The notes beneath the pieces are model-generated. The model was given only the letters and a program-made list of their open reading frames with translations, did not search any database and was not told the DNA's origin. Source: Herbaspirillum sp. LeCh32-8 (GTDB lineage: Bacteria; Pseudomonadota; Gammaproteobacteria; Burkholderiales; Burkholderiaceae_D). From it: DNA of 64,000 nucleotides. Shown in pieces: positions 1-8,051 of the stretch. Made by a program: the position numbers and the translations under genes. The stretch is from assembly GCF_017814915.1 (NCBI RefSeq), contig NZ_JAGIPZ010000001.1, positions 265,892 through 329,891 on the forward strand, in the 5' to 3' direction. How positions within the stretch are numbered: position 1 is the first letter of the stretch; the number at the start of each line of letters is the position of its first letter.

Positions 1-2
1 CC

Positions 3-305
3 TCGTTGGCGGTCCTGCGCGCCGAGGTCGATGAGGTGATCGCGGTCACCGATGACGAAGTGATGGACGCAATGAAGTTGTTCTTCATCGCCACCCACAA
101 CGTGGCCGAAGGCGCGGGCGCCTGCGCGCTGGCGGCAGCGCTGCAGATGGGCGGCAAGCTGCGCGGCCGCAAGATCGGCGTGACGCTGTCGGGCGGCAAT
201 GTCGACCATGATGTGTTCGCCCGCGTGTTGGCGCGCCCATCGCACGTCACCGATGTATTGCAGGCGCCGGCCCAGGCGCCGTCGCCGCAAAGGAGAAGCG
301 CATGA
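3..305 (+). CDS. Threonine/serine dehydratase family, C-terminal part (cut by window edge)
   Basis: The reading frame is open from the left edge, so only about the last 100 residues are visible. They resemble the end of a fold-type II PLP enzyme of the threonine dehydratase family: a helix with HNVAEGAGA followed by the typical LSGGNVDHDVF stretch, where the glycine-rich SGGN turn lies near the PLP pocket. Such enzymes deaminate Thr or Ser through a reactive enamine. The stop overlaps the next gene's start (ATGA), so the two are translationally coupled. The substrate cannot be decided from this fragment. Confidence 0.75.
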   Translation, partial: SLAVLRAEVDEVIAVTDDEVMDAMKLFFIATHNVAEGAGACALAAALQMGGKLRGRKIGVTLSGGNVDHDVFARVLARPSHVTDVLQAPAQAPSPQRRSA

Positions 306-664
306 ATCCGGAAACCGGCAATCTGCCCTTCGAGCTGACGCTGCAGCGGCGCCAGGTGCGCGCCGGCCGCGTGGCGCAGGTGTGCGAGATCAGGTTGCGC
401 CATGGCCGCGTGTGGGTGACGCAGGAGGGGCGCGCCGAAGACTTCTGGCTGGAGCCGGGGGCGGCCATGGTCCTGCTGCCCGGGGCGCTGGTGGTGATCG
501 AGGCCGATCATCTCTCCAGCCTGCGCATCGAGCCGGTGGCGCTACAAACCGCGCGCGCCTGGCTGCGCCTGTGCCGGGCCGGCCTGCGCGGGCTGGGGCA
601 CGCCTTGTGCCACGGTGTGCGCGGCAATGCTTCGGCCTTGCTGCATGGCGGTGAGAGGCGCTGA
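302..664 (+). CDS. DUF2917 domain protein
   Basis: This 120-residue protein has no signal peptide or membrane segment. The middle part (VCEIRLRHGRVWVTQEGRAED, roughly residues 25-50, then LEPGAAMVLLPGALVVIEA) matches the DUF2917 pattern, a small beta-rich cupin-like domain of unknown function common in Burkholderiales. The start overlaps the dehydratase stop by four bases, and a lysE-type gene follows after one base, so the three form one transcription unit. No function is assigned. Confidence 0.6.
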   Translation: MNPETGNLPFELTLQRRQVRAGRVAQVCEIRLRHGRVWVTQEGRAEDFWLEPGAAMVLLPGALVVIEADHLSSLRIEPVALQTARAWLRLCRAGLRGLGHALCHGVRGNASALLHGGERR

Positions 665-665
665 G

Positions 666-1280
666 ATGGACGCCTTGCTGCCGCTGATCTCGTTCGCCTT
701 CGTCTCCTCCATCACGCCGGGGCCGAACAACATCATGCTGACTTCGTCCGGCATCTGGTTCGGCTTCCAGCGCTCGGTGCCGCACATGCTGGGCATCACG
801 TTCGGCTTTGGCGTACTGCTGGCCTTATGCGCATTCGGTATGGGCGCGGTGGTGATCGCACTGCCGCAACTGGTGTTGCTGCTCAAGGCGGCGGGTTCGG
901 CCTACCTGCTGTATCTGGCCTGGCAGTTGCGCGCCATGCGCGTGGCCGGTACAGCCGCCGGGACGGGCGAGGCTGCCGGCGGGGGACGCCCCATGTCGTT
1001 CTGGGCCGCCGCGGTGTTCCAGTTCGCCAATCCCAAGGCCTGGGTGATGGCGGTGACCGGCGCGTCGGCCTTCATGCCGATGTTGCATAACCATCCTGTG
1101 TGGCTGGCGATTTTGATCTACTGCCTGGTCTTCTGCGGAATCAACCTGCCATGCGTCTCGGTCTGGGCCGGCGCAGGCGCAATGCTGCGGCGTTATCTGG
1201 AGCGGCCGCTGTGGCGCTCGGTGTTCGCGGTCACGATGATCCTGCTGACGGTGTACTCGGCGCTGGCGATCTGGCTTTGA
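666..1280 (+). CDS. LysE/RhtB family amino-acid exporter
   Basis: This 204-residue inner-membrane protein has about six hydrophobic segments and the family signature ITPGPNN near residue 17. LysE/RhtB proteins export amino acids such as Lys, Arg, Thr or homoserine. I take the ATG at 666, one base after the DUF2917 stop, because the family motif then falls at the usual distance from the N-terminus; an upstream in-frame ATG at 615 lies inside the previous gene. Co-transcription with a threonine dehydratase-like gene fits amino-acid homeostasis, but the exported substrate is unknown. Confidence 0.85.
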   Translation: MDALLPLISFAFVSSITPGPNNIMLTSSGIWFGFQRSVPHMLGITFGFGVLLALCAFGMGAVVIALPQLVLLLKAAGSAYLLYLAWQLRAMRVAGTAAGTGEAAGGGRPMSFWAAAVFQFANPKAWVMAVTGASAFMPMLHNHPVWLAILIYCLVFCGINLPCVSVWAGAGAMLRRYLERPLWRSVFAVTMILLTVYSALAIWL

Positions 1281-1330
1281 CCTTTCGATCATCCGGCAGC
1301 AAATAAAAACATTCAGGAGGAGCGGCAAGC

Positions 1331-2251
1331 ATGCAGGCGCAACCCAAATCAGGCAGCGGGCAGGTGGTCGCGGGCAAGAGCCCGGGCAACGAATCGAAGG
1401 GCATGTGGCTGGGGCTGATCGGCGTGGCCGTGTTCAGCCTGACCTTGCCGTTTACGCGCATTGCGGTGGCCGAACTCAATCCTGCCTTCGTCGCCTTCGG
1501 GCGCGCGGTGGTGGCGGGGCTGTGTTCGCTGGCGCTGCTGCTGTGGATGCGCGCGCCGCGCCCGAACGCGCAGCAGTTGCGCGGGCTGGTCATCACGGCG
1601 CTGGGCGTGGTGGTCGGCTTTCCCCTGTTTTCCTCGATTGCGATGCGCTACGTGCCGGCCGCGCAGGGCGCGGTGGTGGTCGGCCTGCTGCCGCTGGCGA
1701 CCGCGCTGTTCGGCGCATTGCGCTTCGGCGAGCGGCCCTCGGCCGGCTTCTGGCTGGCGGCGCTGGCGGGTTCGGCCATCGTCATCGGCTTCGCCCTGCG
1801 CGAGGGCGGCGGCAGCTTCCACCTGGCCGATTTCGCGTTGTTCGCCGCGGTGGTCACGGCCGCCATGGGCTATGCCGAAGGCGGACGCTTGTCGCAGAGC
1901 ATGGGCGGCCAGCAGGTGATCGCCTGGGCGCTGGTAGTGTCCTTGCCGGTGACGGCGCCGGTGTCGGCCTGGCTGGCTTGGGAGTACGGCGTGTCGGCAT
2001 CGCCGGCGTCGTGGCTGGCGTTCGGCTACGTGTCGCTGTTCTCGATGTTTATCGGGTTTTTCTTCTGGTACAAGGGACTGGCGCTGGGCGGCATCGCCCG
2101 CGTGGGGCAGGTGCAATTGTTGCAACCCTTCATGAGCTTGCTGGGCGCGGCGGTGATTGCGGGGGAAGCGTTGGATGCGAGCAACCTTTTGTTCGCGCTG
2201 GCGGTGATCGCGGTGGTGGGCGTCGGTCGCCGCATGGCGGTGCGGCGCTAG
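1331..2251 (+). CDS. EamA family (DMT) transporter
   Basis: This 306-residue polytopic membrane protein has about ten hydrophobic segments in two EamA repeats (roughly residues 25-150 and 160-300), the usual layout for drug/metabolite exporters. A strong ribosome-binding site (AGGAGG) sits before the ATG, and the first 25 residues are polar. It follows the lysE-type gene after 50 bases and may be read with it. The substrate is not predictable from sequence. Confidence 0.85.
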   Translation: MQAQPKSGSGQVVAGKSPGNESKGMWLGLIGVAVFSLTLPFTRIAVAELNPAFVAFGRAVVAGLCSLALLLWMRAPRPNAQQLRGLVITALGVVVGFPLFSSIAMRYVPAAQGAVVVGLLPLATALFGALRFGERPSAGFWLAALAGSAIVIGFALREGGGSFHLADFALFAAVVTAAMGYAEGGRLSQSMGGQQVIAWALVVSLPVTAPVSAWLAWEYGVSASPASWLAFGYVSLFSMFIGFFFWYKGLALGGIARVGQVQLLQPFMSLLGAAVIAGEALDASNLLFALAVIAVVGVGRRMAVRR

Positions 2252-2458
2252 CCGGGCGGCGGGCAAAGCGAGCGGCGCAGGCGGCTGCGGCAGGCTTCCT
2301 GCCAGGCGGGAAGCGCGCGGGCGGGCGCATTGCGAGCCGCAATTGTCGGGCTAAAAGTCCGGATATTTGAGATAATCGACCTCTTATTTTTCTTAACGAG
2401 CAGCGTCCCGCCCGGGCAACCGCACAATGCGGAGACGATGCAACACAAGGAGTACTGC

Positions 2459-2917
2459 ATGTCCGTTTATGAAAAGCTGAAAGCACTGAACATCGAACTG
2501 CCTGCCGTGGCGACCCCGGCGGCGGCGTATGTGATGTATGCGCAGACCGGCAACACCGTCTTCCTGTCCGGCCACCTGGCCAAGAAGGACGGCAAGGTGT
2601 GGGTCGGCCAGCTTGGACGCGACATCGGCACCGAAGATGCGAAGCAGGCCGCACGTGCAGTGGCGATCGATCTGATCGCTACCCTGCAGGCGGCCTGCGG
2701 CGGCGACCTCACCCGGGTCAAGCGCATTGTCAAACTGATGAGCCTGGTCAACTCGACCGGCGAATTCACCGAACACCACCTGGTGACCAACGGCGCTTCC
2801 GAACTGATCGGCGAAGTCTTCGGCGAAACCGGCAAGCATGCCCGTTCCGCCTTCGGCGTGGCGCAGCTGCCCATGGGCGCCTGCGTCGAGATCGAAATGA
2901 TCGCCGAGATCGCCTGA
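2459..2917 (+). CDS. RidA family enamine/imine deaminase
   Basis: This 152-residue protein of the YjgF/YER057c/UK114 family includes VFLSGHLAKKDGKVWVGQLG near residue 25 and a C-terminal ARSAFGVAQLPMGACVEIEM block. The latter contains the conserved Arg and the 'P.G..VEIE' strand found in RidA-type enzymes. RidA hydrolyses the 2-aminoacrylate and 2-aminocrotonate released by PLP dehydratases. The ATG at 2459 has an AAGGAG site eight bases upstream; the frame stays open further 5' but without a good site. At 152 residues it belongs to the longer RidA subgroup rather than the 128-residue archetype. Confidence 0.85.
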   Translation: MSVYEKLKALNIELPAVATPAAAYVMYAQTGNTVFLSGHLAKKDGKVWVGQLGRDIGTEDAKQAARAVAIDLIATLQAACGGDLTRVKRIVKLMSLVNSTGEFTEHHLVTNGASELIGEVFGETGKHARSAFGVAQLPMGACVEIEMIAEIA

Positions 2918-3074
2918 CGATCGCGCAAGTTCGCAGCAAGCCGCTCCGGCCGACAGAAGCCGGACGGTTCGTCGGCCCACCGCGTGGCGACAACGACAGA
3001 ACAAGCGACCGGGATTTTTTCCGCCGGGCCTTTTTTACCGCGGCCGGTCGCCATCACCACATAGCAGAAACATC

Positions 3075-4271
3075 ATGAAACTCGAAAATCCCGCTCCGCT
3101 GCAATGGCAATTCTCTGACCGTGCCGAAAAGATGCAAAGCTCGGCCATCCGCGAAATCCTGAAGGTGACGATGCGTCCCGACATCACCTCCTTCGCGGGC
3201 GGCCTGCCGTCGCCGCAGACCTTCCCGGTGGAACACATGAAGGCCGCGTTCGACCGCGTGCTGACCCAGCAAGGCAAGACCGCCTTGCAATACGGCCCGA
3301 CCGACGGCTACCTGCCGCTGCGCGAATGGATCGCCGGCTCGCTGTCTTCCGACGGCGCCCAGATCCTGCCCGAGCAGGTGCTGATGGTGTCCGGTTCGCA
3401 GCAGGGCCTGGACCTGCTGGGCAAGGTGCTGGTCGACGAGGGCAGCAAGGTGCTGGTCGAGACCCCCAGCTACCTGGGCGCGCTGCAAGCCTTCGCGCTG
3501 TACGGCGCCAAGTTCGAATCCGTGCCCAGCGATGAAAACGGCCTCCAGCCGGAAGCCATCGAAGCCATCGCCGACGGCGCGCGCATGCTGTACTCGCTGC
3601 CCAACTTCCAGAACCCGACCGGCCGCACGCTGCCCACCGAGCGTCGCCTGAAGCTGGTCGAAACCTGCGCCCGCCTGGGCCTGCCGCTGATCGAAGATGA
3701 TCCGTACGGCGCGCTGAGCTACCGCAACGAACCGCTGCCCAAGATGCTGTCGATGAACCCGTCGGGCGTGATCTACATGGGTTCCTTCTCCAAGGTCCTG
3801 ACCCCCGGCATCCGCCTGGGTTACGTGGTCGCCCCGCGTCCGCTGATCCTGAAGATGGAACAGGCCAAGCAAGCCACCGACCTGCACACCGCCCAGCTGA
3901 CCCAGATGGTGGTGTACGAGGCGATCAAGGACGGCTTCCTGGACCAGCATGTGCCGACTATCCGCAAGCTCTACGGCGACCAGTGCCAGGCCATGCTGGA
4001 CGCGCTGCAGCAGTACTTCCCGGCCGGCTGCTCCTGGAGCAAGCCGGAAGGCGGCATGTTCGTCTGGGTCACGCTGCCCAAGCATATCGACGCCAGCGCG
4101 CTGCTGGCCGAAGCGGTGGAAAAGGAAAAGGTCGCCTTCGTGCCGGGCGCGCCGTTCTTCGCCAATACCGCCGAGCACAACACGCTGCGCCTGTCCTTCG
4201 TCACCGTGCCGCCGGAACAGATCCGCGCCGGCATGGAGCGCCTGGGCAAGCTGATCGCCTCCAAGCTGTAA
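3075..4271 (+). CDS. PLP-dependent aminotransferase, class I/II (2-aminoadipate/LysN-like)
   Basis: This 398-residue cytoplasmic aminotransferase of fold type I has NPTG at residues 180-183, the EDDPYG block at 207-212 holding the PLP-pyridine Asp, and the Schiff-base lysine K240 in GSFSKVLTPGIRLGY. The N-terminal SFAGGLPSP and YGPTDGYLPLREW motifs are those of the LysN/ARO8-like subgroup, which transaminates 2-aminoadipate, aromatic or branched substrates. It has no GntR domain, unlike the MocR protein at 8052. A cupin gene follows after 15 bases. Confidence 0.85.
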   Translation: MKLENPAPLQWQFSDRAEKMQSSAIREILKVTMRPDITSFAGGLPSPQTFPVEHMKAAFDRVLTQQGKTALQYGPTDGYLPLREWIAGSLSSDGAQILPEQVLMVSGSQQGLDLLGKVLVDEGSKVLVETPSYLGALQAFALYGAKFESVPSDENGLQPEAIEAIADGARMLYSLPNFQNPTGRTLPTERRLKLVETCARLGLPLIEDDPYGALSYRNEPLPKMLSMNPSGVIYMGSFSKVLTPGIRLGYVVAPRPLILKMEQAKQATDLHTAQLTQMVVYEAIKDGFLDQHVPTIRKLYGDQCQAMLDALQQYFPAGCSWSKPEGGMFVWVTLPKHIDASALLAEAVEKEKVAFVPGAPFFANTAEHNTLRLSFVTVPPEQIRAGMERLGKLIASKL

Positions 4272-4286
4272 TCGGGGACGGGTTCG

Positions 4287-4616
4287 ATGAAGATCGAGAA
4301 CCTGCCCTTCGGCACCACCGACTGGAGCGCGATCGAGGCCACCGAGCATCCCGGCATCACCGGCAAGGCGCTGTGGCGCACCTGCAAGTTCGGCGATATC
4401 CGGGTGCGCATGGTGGAGTACACGCCGGGCTACCTGGCCGACCACTGGTGCGTGAAAGGCCATGTGCTGCTGTGCCTGGAAGGTGAACTGCACACCGAAC
4501 TGGAGGACGGCCGCAGCTTCGTCCTGAAGCCCGGCGTGAGCTACCAGGTGGCCGACAATGCCGAGCCGCATCGTTCGTCGACTGCGGTGGGCGCCAAGCT
4601 CTTCATCGTCGACTGA
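4287..4616 (+). CDS. DHCW-motif cupin-fold protein
   Basis: This 109-residue single-domain cupin contains LADHWCVKGHVLLCLEGEL, where the His/Trp/Cys cluster replaces the usual HxH of metal cupins, and a second block PGVSYQVADNAEPHRS. Proteins of this type are annotated as DHCW-motif cupins with no known reaction. It lies 15 bases after the aminotransferase and is followed by a strong terminator, so the two form a small operon. A role in handling the aminotransferase product is only a guess. Confidence 0.75.
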   Translation: MKIENLPFGTTDWSAIEATEHPGITGKALWRTCKFGDIRVRMVEYTPGYLADHWCVKGHVLLCLEGELHTELEDGRSFVLKPGVSYQVADNAEPHRSSTAVGAKLFIVD

Positions 4617-4630
4617 GTTGTTCGGCATCA

Positions 4631-4664
4631 AAAAAAGCCCGCATCAAACGATGCGGGCTTTTTT
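4631..4664. terminator. Bidirectional rho-independent terminator
   Basis: An 8-bp GC-rich stem (gcccgcat, 4637-4644, with atgcgggc, 4651-4658) is flanked by six A on the left and six T on the right, so it can stop transcription from both sides. It lies between the convergent cupin and metallo-hydrolase genes. Confidence 0.9.
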
Positions 4665-4736
4665 CATTGCGGGTCCGGTCAGGGCCCGCGCAGGATCGCG
4701 CCTGACACCGGCATGAGCGCTTGCGCGCCTGCTCGT

Positions 4737-5897
4737 CTACTCGTCCAGCTTTAGCGTCTGGCCATGCTGCAGGGTGATGAACTGGTCGGCCGGCAGTTTC
4801 GCTTCCTTCAGCGCCTCCGCCAATTTTTGTGGCGGCTCGTCCAGCGGCTCGTCGGCCAGCTCGAAGGTGCCCCAGTGGACGCCGATGGAACGCTTGGCGC
4901 GCACGTCTTCGTGAATCTGCACCGCTTGTGCCGGGTCGACGTGCTGGTTCTGCATGAACCAGCGTGGGGCATAGGCGCCGATCGGAATCAGCGCCAGGTC
5001 GAAACGGCCGAAGCGCTCGCCGATGTCGCGGAAATCCTTGGAGTAACCGGTGTCGCCGGCAAAGTAGACCGAATAGGCATCGCTTTGCTCGGAGGCCGCC
5101 GTCTCGGTAGTAGCCGGCATCTTCAGGTTGCGGAACACCCAGCCGCCCCACAGTGTTTCCGAGCGGTCCAACAGGCCGCGCGCCGACCAGTGCGCCGCCG
5201 GAACGAAGTAGATGTCCAGGCTGTTCATCGACAGCTTGTCCCACCAGTCCATCTCGCGCACATTGGTGATGCCGATGTCGTTGAACCATTCGCGCAGACC
5301 CAGGGGCACCAGGAACAGCGGCGGGCCGCCCGGCTGCAGGTTGAGCTGTTCGACGCTGGCGCGGTCCAGGTGGTCGTAGTGGTTGTGCGAGATCACCACC
5401 ACGTCGATGTGCGGCAGTTCACCGATCTGCACCGGCAAGGCCACCTTGCGCTTGGGGCCGATGAAGGAAAACGGCGAGGCGCGTTCGGAGAACATCGGGT
5501 CGGTCAGCACGTTCTTGCCGCCGATCTGCAGCAGCGCCGTGGCATGGCCGATCCAGGTCACGCTGGGCGACTTGCGGTTGCCCTTGAGCCACGCCAGGTC
5601 AGGCTTGACCACCGGGAACTGGTAATGATTGGCCGGCGGCTTGGGCAGGCCCTGGGTGAGGCGCTCCCACTGCCACTTCCAGACGGACGCGCGTTCAGGC
5701 TGCGGGTAGTTGTTGCGAAAACCCGTTTCAGTGCGGTTGGACTTGGCCGGATCGTAGTATTTGCTGGAGGAGGAGCAGCCGGTCGCGGCCAGGGTCAGCA
5801 GGACGGCGGCCAGCGTCGCGACGCCGGCTGCGCGCAGCGTGCGGCGACGGGGCAATGCAAACAAGGAAGGTTTTTTTTGCGGCAAATGAGTCGGCAT
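4737..5897 (-). CDS. MBL-fold metallo-hydrolase, predicted lipoprotein (NAPE-PLD/UlaG-like)
   Basis: Numbered from the ATG at 5897, this is a 386-residue protein. A basic, then hydrophobic N-terminus ends in LAATGC with Cys41 as the likely lipidation site. The metal-binding motif HNHYDH lies at 171-176 (after IDVVVIS), and later blocks include YFAGDTGYSKDF and GVHWGTFELADE. This order fits the beta-lactamase_2/NAPE-PLD-like branch, which includes phosphodiesterases acting on lipids or lactones. An upstream TTG at 5933 extends the frame by 12 residues, but the ATG gives a cleaner signal peptide. The substrate is unknown. Confidence 0.8.
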   Translation of the reverse strand: MPTHLPQKKPSLFALPRRRTLRAAGVATLAAVLLTLAATGCSSSSKYYDPAKSNRTETGFRNNYPQPERASVWKWQWERLTQGLPKPPANHYQFPVVKPDLAWLKGNRKSPSVTWIGHATALLQIGGKNVLTDPMFSERASPFSFIGPKRKVALPVQIGELPHIDVVVISHNHYDHLDRASVEQLNLQPGGPPLFLVPLGLREWFNDIGITNVREMDWWDKLSMNSLDIYFVPAAHWSARGLLDRSETLWGGWVFRNLKMPATTETAASEQSDAYSVYFAGDTGYSKDFRDIGERFGRFDLALIPIGAYAPRWFMQNQHVDPAQAVQIHEDVRAKRSIGVHWGTFELADEPLDEPPQKLAEALKEAKLPADQFITLQHGQTLKLDE

Positions 5898-6005
5898 GGG
5901 AGGCGGCAGCGGCGCTGCAGCAGGCAATGTCAATGAGCGACATCCTAGCAGCTCGGCCGCGCCGGTGCAGCGAAGAAGCGCGTCGGCGCTCCCATCGGAG
6001 CAGAT

Positions 6006-6389
6006 CTACACCACGTATTGCGCGATGCCGTGGCCGAAGGACCAGTTGCCCTTGTCGCCCTCGATCAGGCTGATCATGACGTCCTCCGGGCGCACGCCGG
6101 GATCCTCGCCCAGCCGCTCGACGATGCGCTTGAACAGCGCGTTCTTCTGCTCCTGCGTGCGCGTGTTGCTGACCGTCAGCTGGATCAGCACAAAGTCGTC
6201 GGAGCGCGCGATGTTCATGTAGCTGCGGTTGAACACCAGCTCCTCCGGATCGTGTTCGCTCAGCACCATGAACTGGTCGTCCTTGGGCACGTTGAAGCTT
6301 TCCAGCATGGCCTGGTAGATGTTTTCCAGGATGGCGGCACGGTAGGCGCGCGGCTTGCCGCGCAGCAGGGATACTCGGACGAGGGGCAT
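6006..6389 (-). CDS. Tautomerase family protein
   Basis: This is a 127-residue protein whose second residue is Pro (MPLVRVSLLRGK), the N-terminal catalytic proline of the 4-oxalocrotonate tautomerase/MIF superfamily once Met is removed. The length and the central DDQFMVLSEHDPEEL segment fit the Tautomerase_3/MSAD-like long form. It is divergent from the LysR gene at 6610 with a 220-base spacer containing a palindrome, the classic arrangement of a LysR regulator and its target. The substrate is unknown. Confidence 0.8.
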   Translation of the reverse strand: MPLVRVSLLRGKPRAYRAAILENIYQAMLESFNVPKDDQFMVLSEHDPEELVFNRSYMNIARSDDFVLIQLTVSNTRTQEQKNALFKRIVERLGEDPGVRPEDVMISLIEGDKGNWSFGHGIAQYVV

Positions 6390-6536
6390 GGCGATCTCCT
6401 TTGATGACAGGTTGATAACGAGTTGACGGCAGCCGGCCCGCCAGACGATTCAGAAGCGACGATCTGTCCTGCAAGCCGATGAGAAGCATGCTACCTTCGG
6501 CAAATCATTAAAAAAATAACTGGATAAGTATTTCAG

Positions 6537-6555
6537 TGATTTGATTTTGAAATCA
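6537..6555. promoter_or_regulatory. Candidate LysR operator
   Basis: A perfect 6-bp inverted repeat TGATTT-N7-AAATCA lies in the 220-base region between the divergent tautomerase and LysR genes. It fits the dyad geometry (T-N11-A type) bound by LysR proteins. Function is inferred from position only. Confidence 0.4.
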
Positions 6556-6571
6556 TTCGCGGTACAACGCA

Positions 6572-6595
6572 ATGCATGCATGCATGCAAGCAAGC
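6572..6595. repeat. Tetranucleotide repeat (ATGC)4(AAGC)2
   Basis: Four ATGC units followed by two AAGC units lie between the LysR operator-like palindrome and the ribosome-binding site of the LysR gene. The tract is short, in the untranslated leader, and could vary by slippage. Confidence 0.8.
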
Positions 6596-6609
6596 AGGGA
6601 AGGGATCCC

Positions 6610-7458
6610 ATGGAAAAGACACTCGACCTCGACGCCGTCCAGGCCTTCGTGCTGGTGGCGGACATGCAAAGTTTCACGCGCGCCGCCGAGGCGCTGGACA
6701 GCACGCAATCGGCGATCAGCCTTAAGTTGAAGAAGCTGGAGCAGCGCCTGGCGCGCCGCCTCCTGGAGCGCACGCCGCGGCTGGTGCGGCTGTCGTCCGA
6801 AGGCCAGCATTTCCTGCCGGCCGCGCGCGAGCTGCTGGCCGCGCACGAGCGCGCGCTGGGGCAGTTGAACCAGGGCGCGGCGCGTTTCTCGGTGGGCATC
6901 AGCGACCATGTGGTGGGCAGCGGCTTTGCCCAGGTGCTGGCGCAGGTGAACAGCTACGATCCCGGCGTGGTGATCGAGGTCAGGATCGGCTCTTCGCGCG
7001 ACCTTCTGCAGCTCTTCGAGCGCGGTGACCTGGACGCGGCCATCGTGCGGCGCGAACCGCAGGACCAGGGCGGCGAGCTGGTGATGGAGGAGCGGCTGGG
7101 CTGGTTTGCCGCGCCGCATGGCGACTGCCGCACGGGCGATAACCTCCTGAAGGTGGCGACGTTCTCGACCACCTGCCGCATCCGCGAGCTCTCGCTGGCG
7201 CGACTGGACGAGGCGGGCATCGCCTGGCGGGAAGTGTTTGTGGGCGGCGGCATCCAGGCCATCGGCGCGGCCATCAACGCCGGGCTGGCGGTGGCGGCGC
7301 TGCTGCATCGCTCGGCCCCGGCCGGCGCCGTCGAGGTCGGCGCCCGGCTCGGGTTGCCCAGCTTGCCGTTGGCGCAGGTGATGCTGCATTCGCGCCTGAA
7401 GGAGGCGCGTACGCGCGAGGCCTTGCGCACCCTGGTGGCCGCGCTGAAGGCGGCATAG
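6610..7458 (+). CDS. LysR family transcriptional regulator
   Basis: This is a 282-residue regulator with an N-terminal winged helix-turn-helix (about residues 5-63, including SFTRAAEALDSTQSAISLKLKKLE) and a C-terminal co-inducer-binding domain. The ATG at 6610 is preceded by a GGGAAGGG site; the frame is open to 6541, but that stretch runs through the tetranucleotide repeat. Divergence from the tautomerase gene suggests it controls that gene and itself. The effector is unknown. The downstream gene is convergent and only five bases away. Confidence 0.85.
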   Translation: MEKTLDLDAVQAFVLVADMQSFTRAAEALDSTQSAISLKLKKLEQRLARRLLERTPRLVRLSSEGQHFLPAARELLAAHERALGQLNQGAARFSVGISDHVVGSGFAQVLAQVNSYDPGVVIEVRIGSSRDLLQLFERGDLDAAIVRREPQDQGGELVMEERLGWFAAPHGDCRTGDNLLKVATFSTTCRIRELSLARLDEAGIAWREVFVGGGIQAIGAAINAGLAVAALLHRSAPAGAVEVGARLGLPSLPLAQVMLHSRLKEARTREALRTLVAALKAA

Positions 7459-7463
7459 CCGGA

Positions 7464-7916
7464 TCAGTGCTTTGCCGCCTGGGGCGGCATGCGGCCGCTG
7501 ATGGCCATGCGGTTCAAGGCGTTCATCAATGCAATGGCCATGGTGAGTTCGGAGAATTCACGCTCGTTGAAGTGCGCAGTGACGGCGTCGTAGTCGGCGT
7601 CCGGCGCGGCGGTTTGCTCGATGCGCGTGACCACCTCGGCCCAGGCCAACGCTGCCTGTTCGCGCTCGGAGAACAGCTTGCCGGCTTCATGCCAGACCGG
7701 CACCAGCACCAGTTTGTCCACGCTCATGCCGCTCTTGAGCAGGTCGCGCGAGTGCTTGTCGATGCAATAGGCGCAGCCGTTGATCAGCGAGACGCGCAGG
7801 AACACCAGCTCCACCAGGTCGGCCGGCAGGCTGCAGTTTTTCAGGTAAGTGTTGACGGCCAGCAGGCCGTTGTAGGGTTCGGTGGCGTTCTTGTACATGT
7901 CGATGCGCTTGCTCAT
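7464..7916 (-). CDS. Carboxymuconolactone decarboxylase family (AhpD-like) protein
   Basis: This 150-residue all-helical protein carries the AhpD-type redox motif CAYCIDKH (Cys48, Cys51, His55), as in alkylhydroperoxidase-like proteins that reduce peroxides through a Cys pair. Many members act outside the alkyl hydroperoxide reductase system. I use the ATG at 7916 (MSKRIDMYKN), which is the family's usual N-terminus; an upstream start at 7931 adds five residues. Confidence 0.85.
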   Translation of the reverse strand: MSKRIDMYKNATEPYNGLLAVNTYLKNCSLPADLVELVFLRVSLINGCAYCIDKHSRDLLKSGMSVDKLVLVPVWHEAGKLFSEREQAALAWAEVVTRIEQTAAPDADYDAVTAHFNEREFSELTMAIALMNALNRMAISGRMPPQAAKH

Positions 7917-8051
7917 GGCGTGGCCTTTCATCTGGAGTTTGTGGAAGATCGGAAGCCTCCATCATGCGGATCGATGGCCCATAAGAAAAGTGCCAAGAAT
8001 AGCTATTTCATATGGGCCATGAGATATGTCATGCAGCGTCGACGGCAGCGC

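Noticed and set aside
3054-4631. 525-codon open frame antisense to the aminotransferase and cupin
   Set aside because: His/Gln/Arg-rich shadow with no domain; the sense genes have full motif sets.
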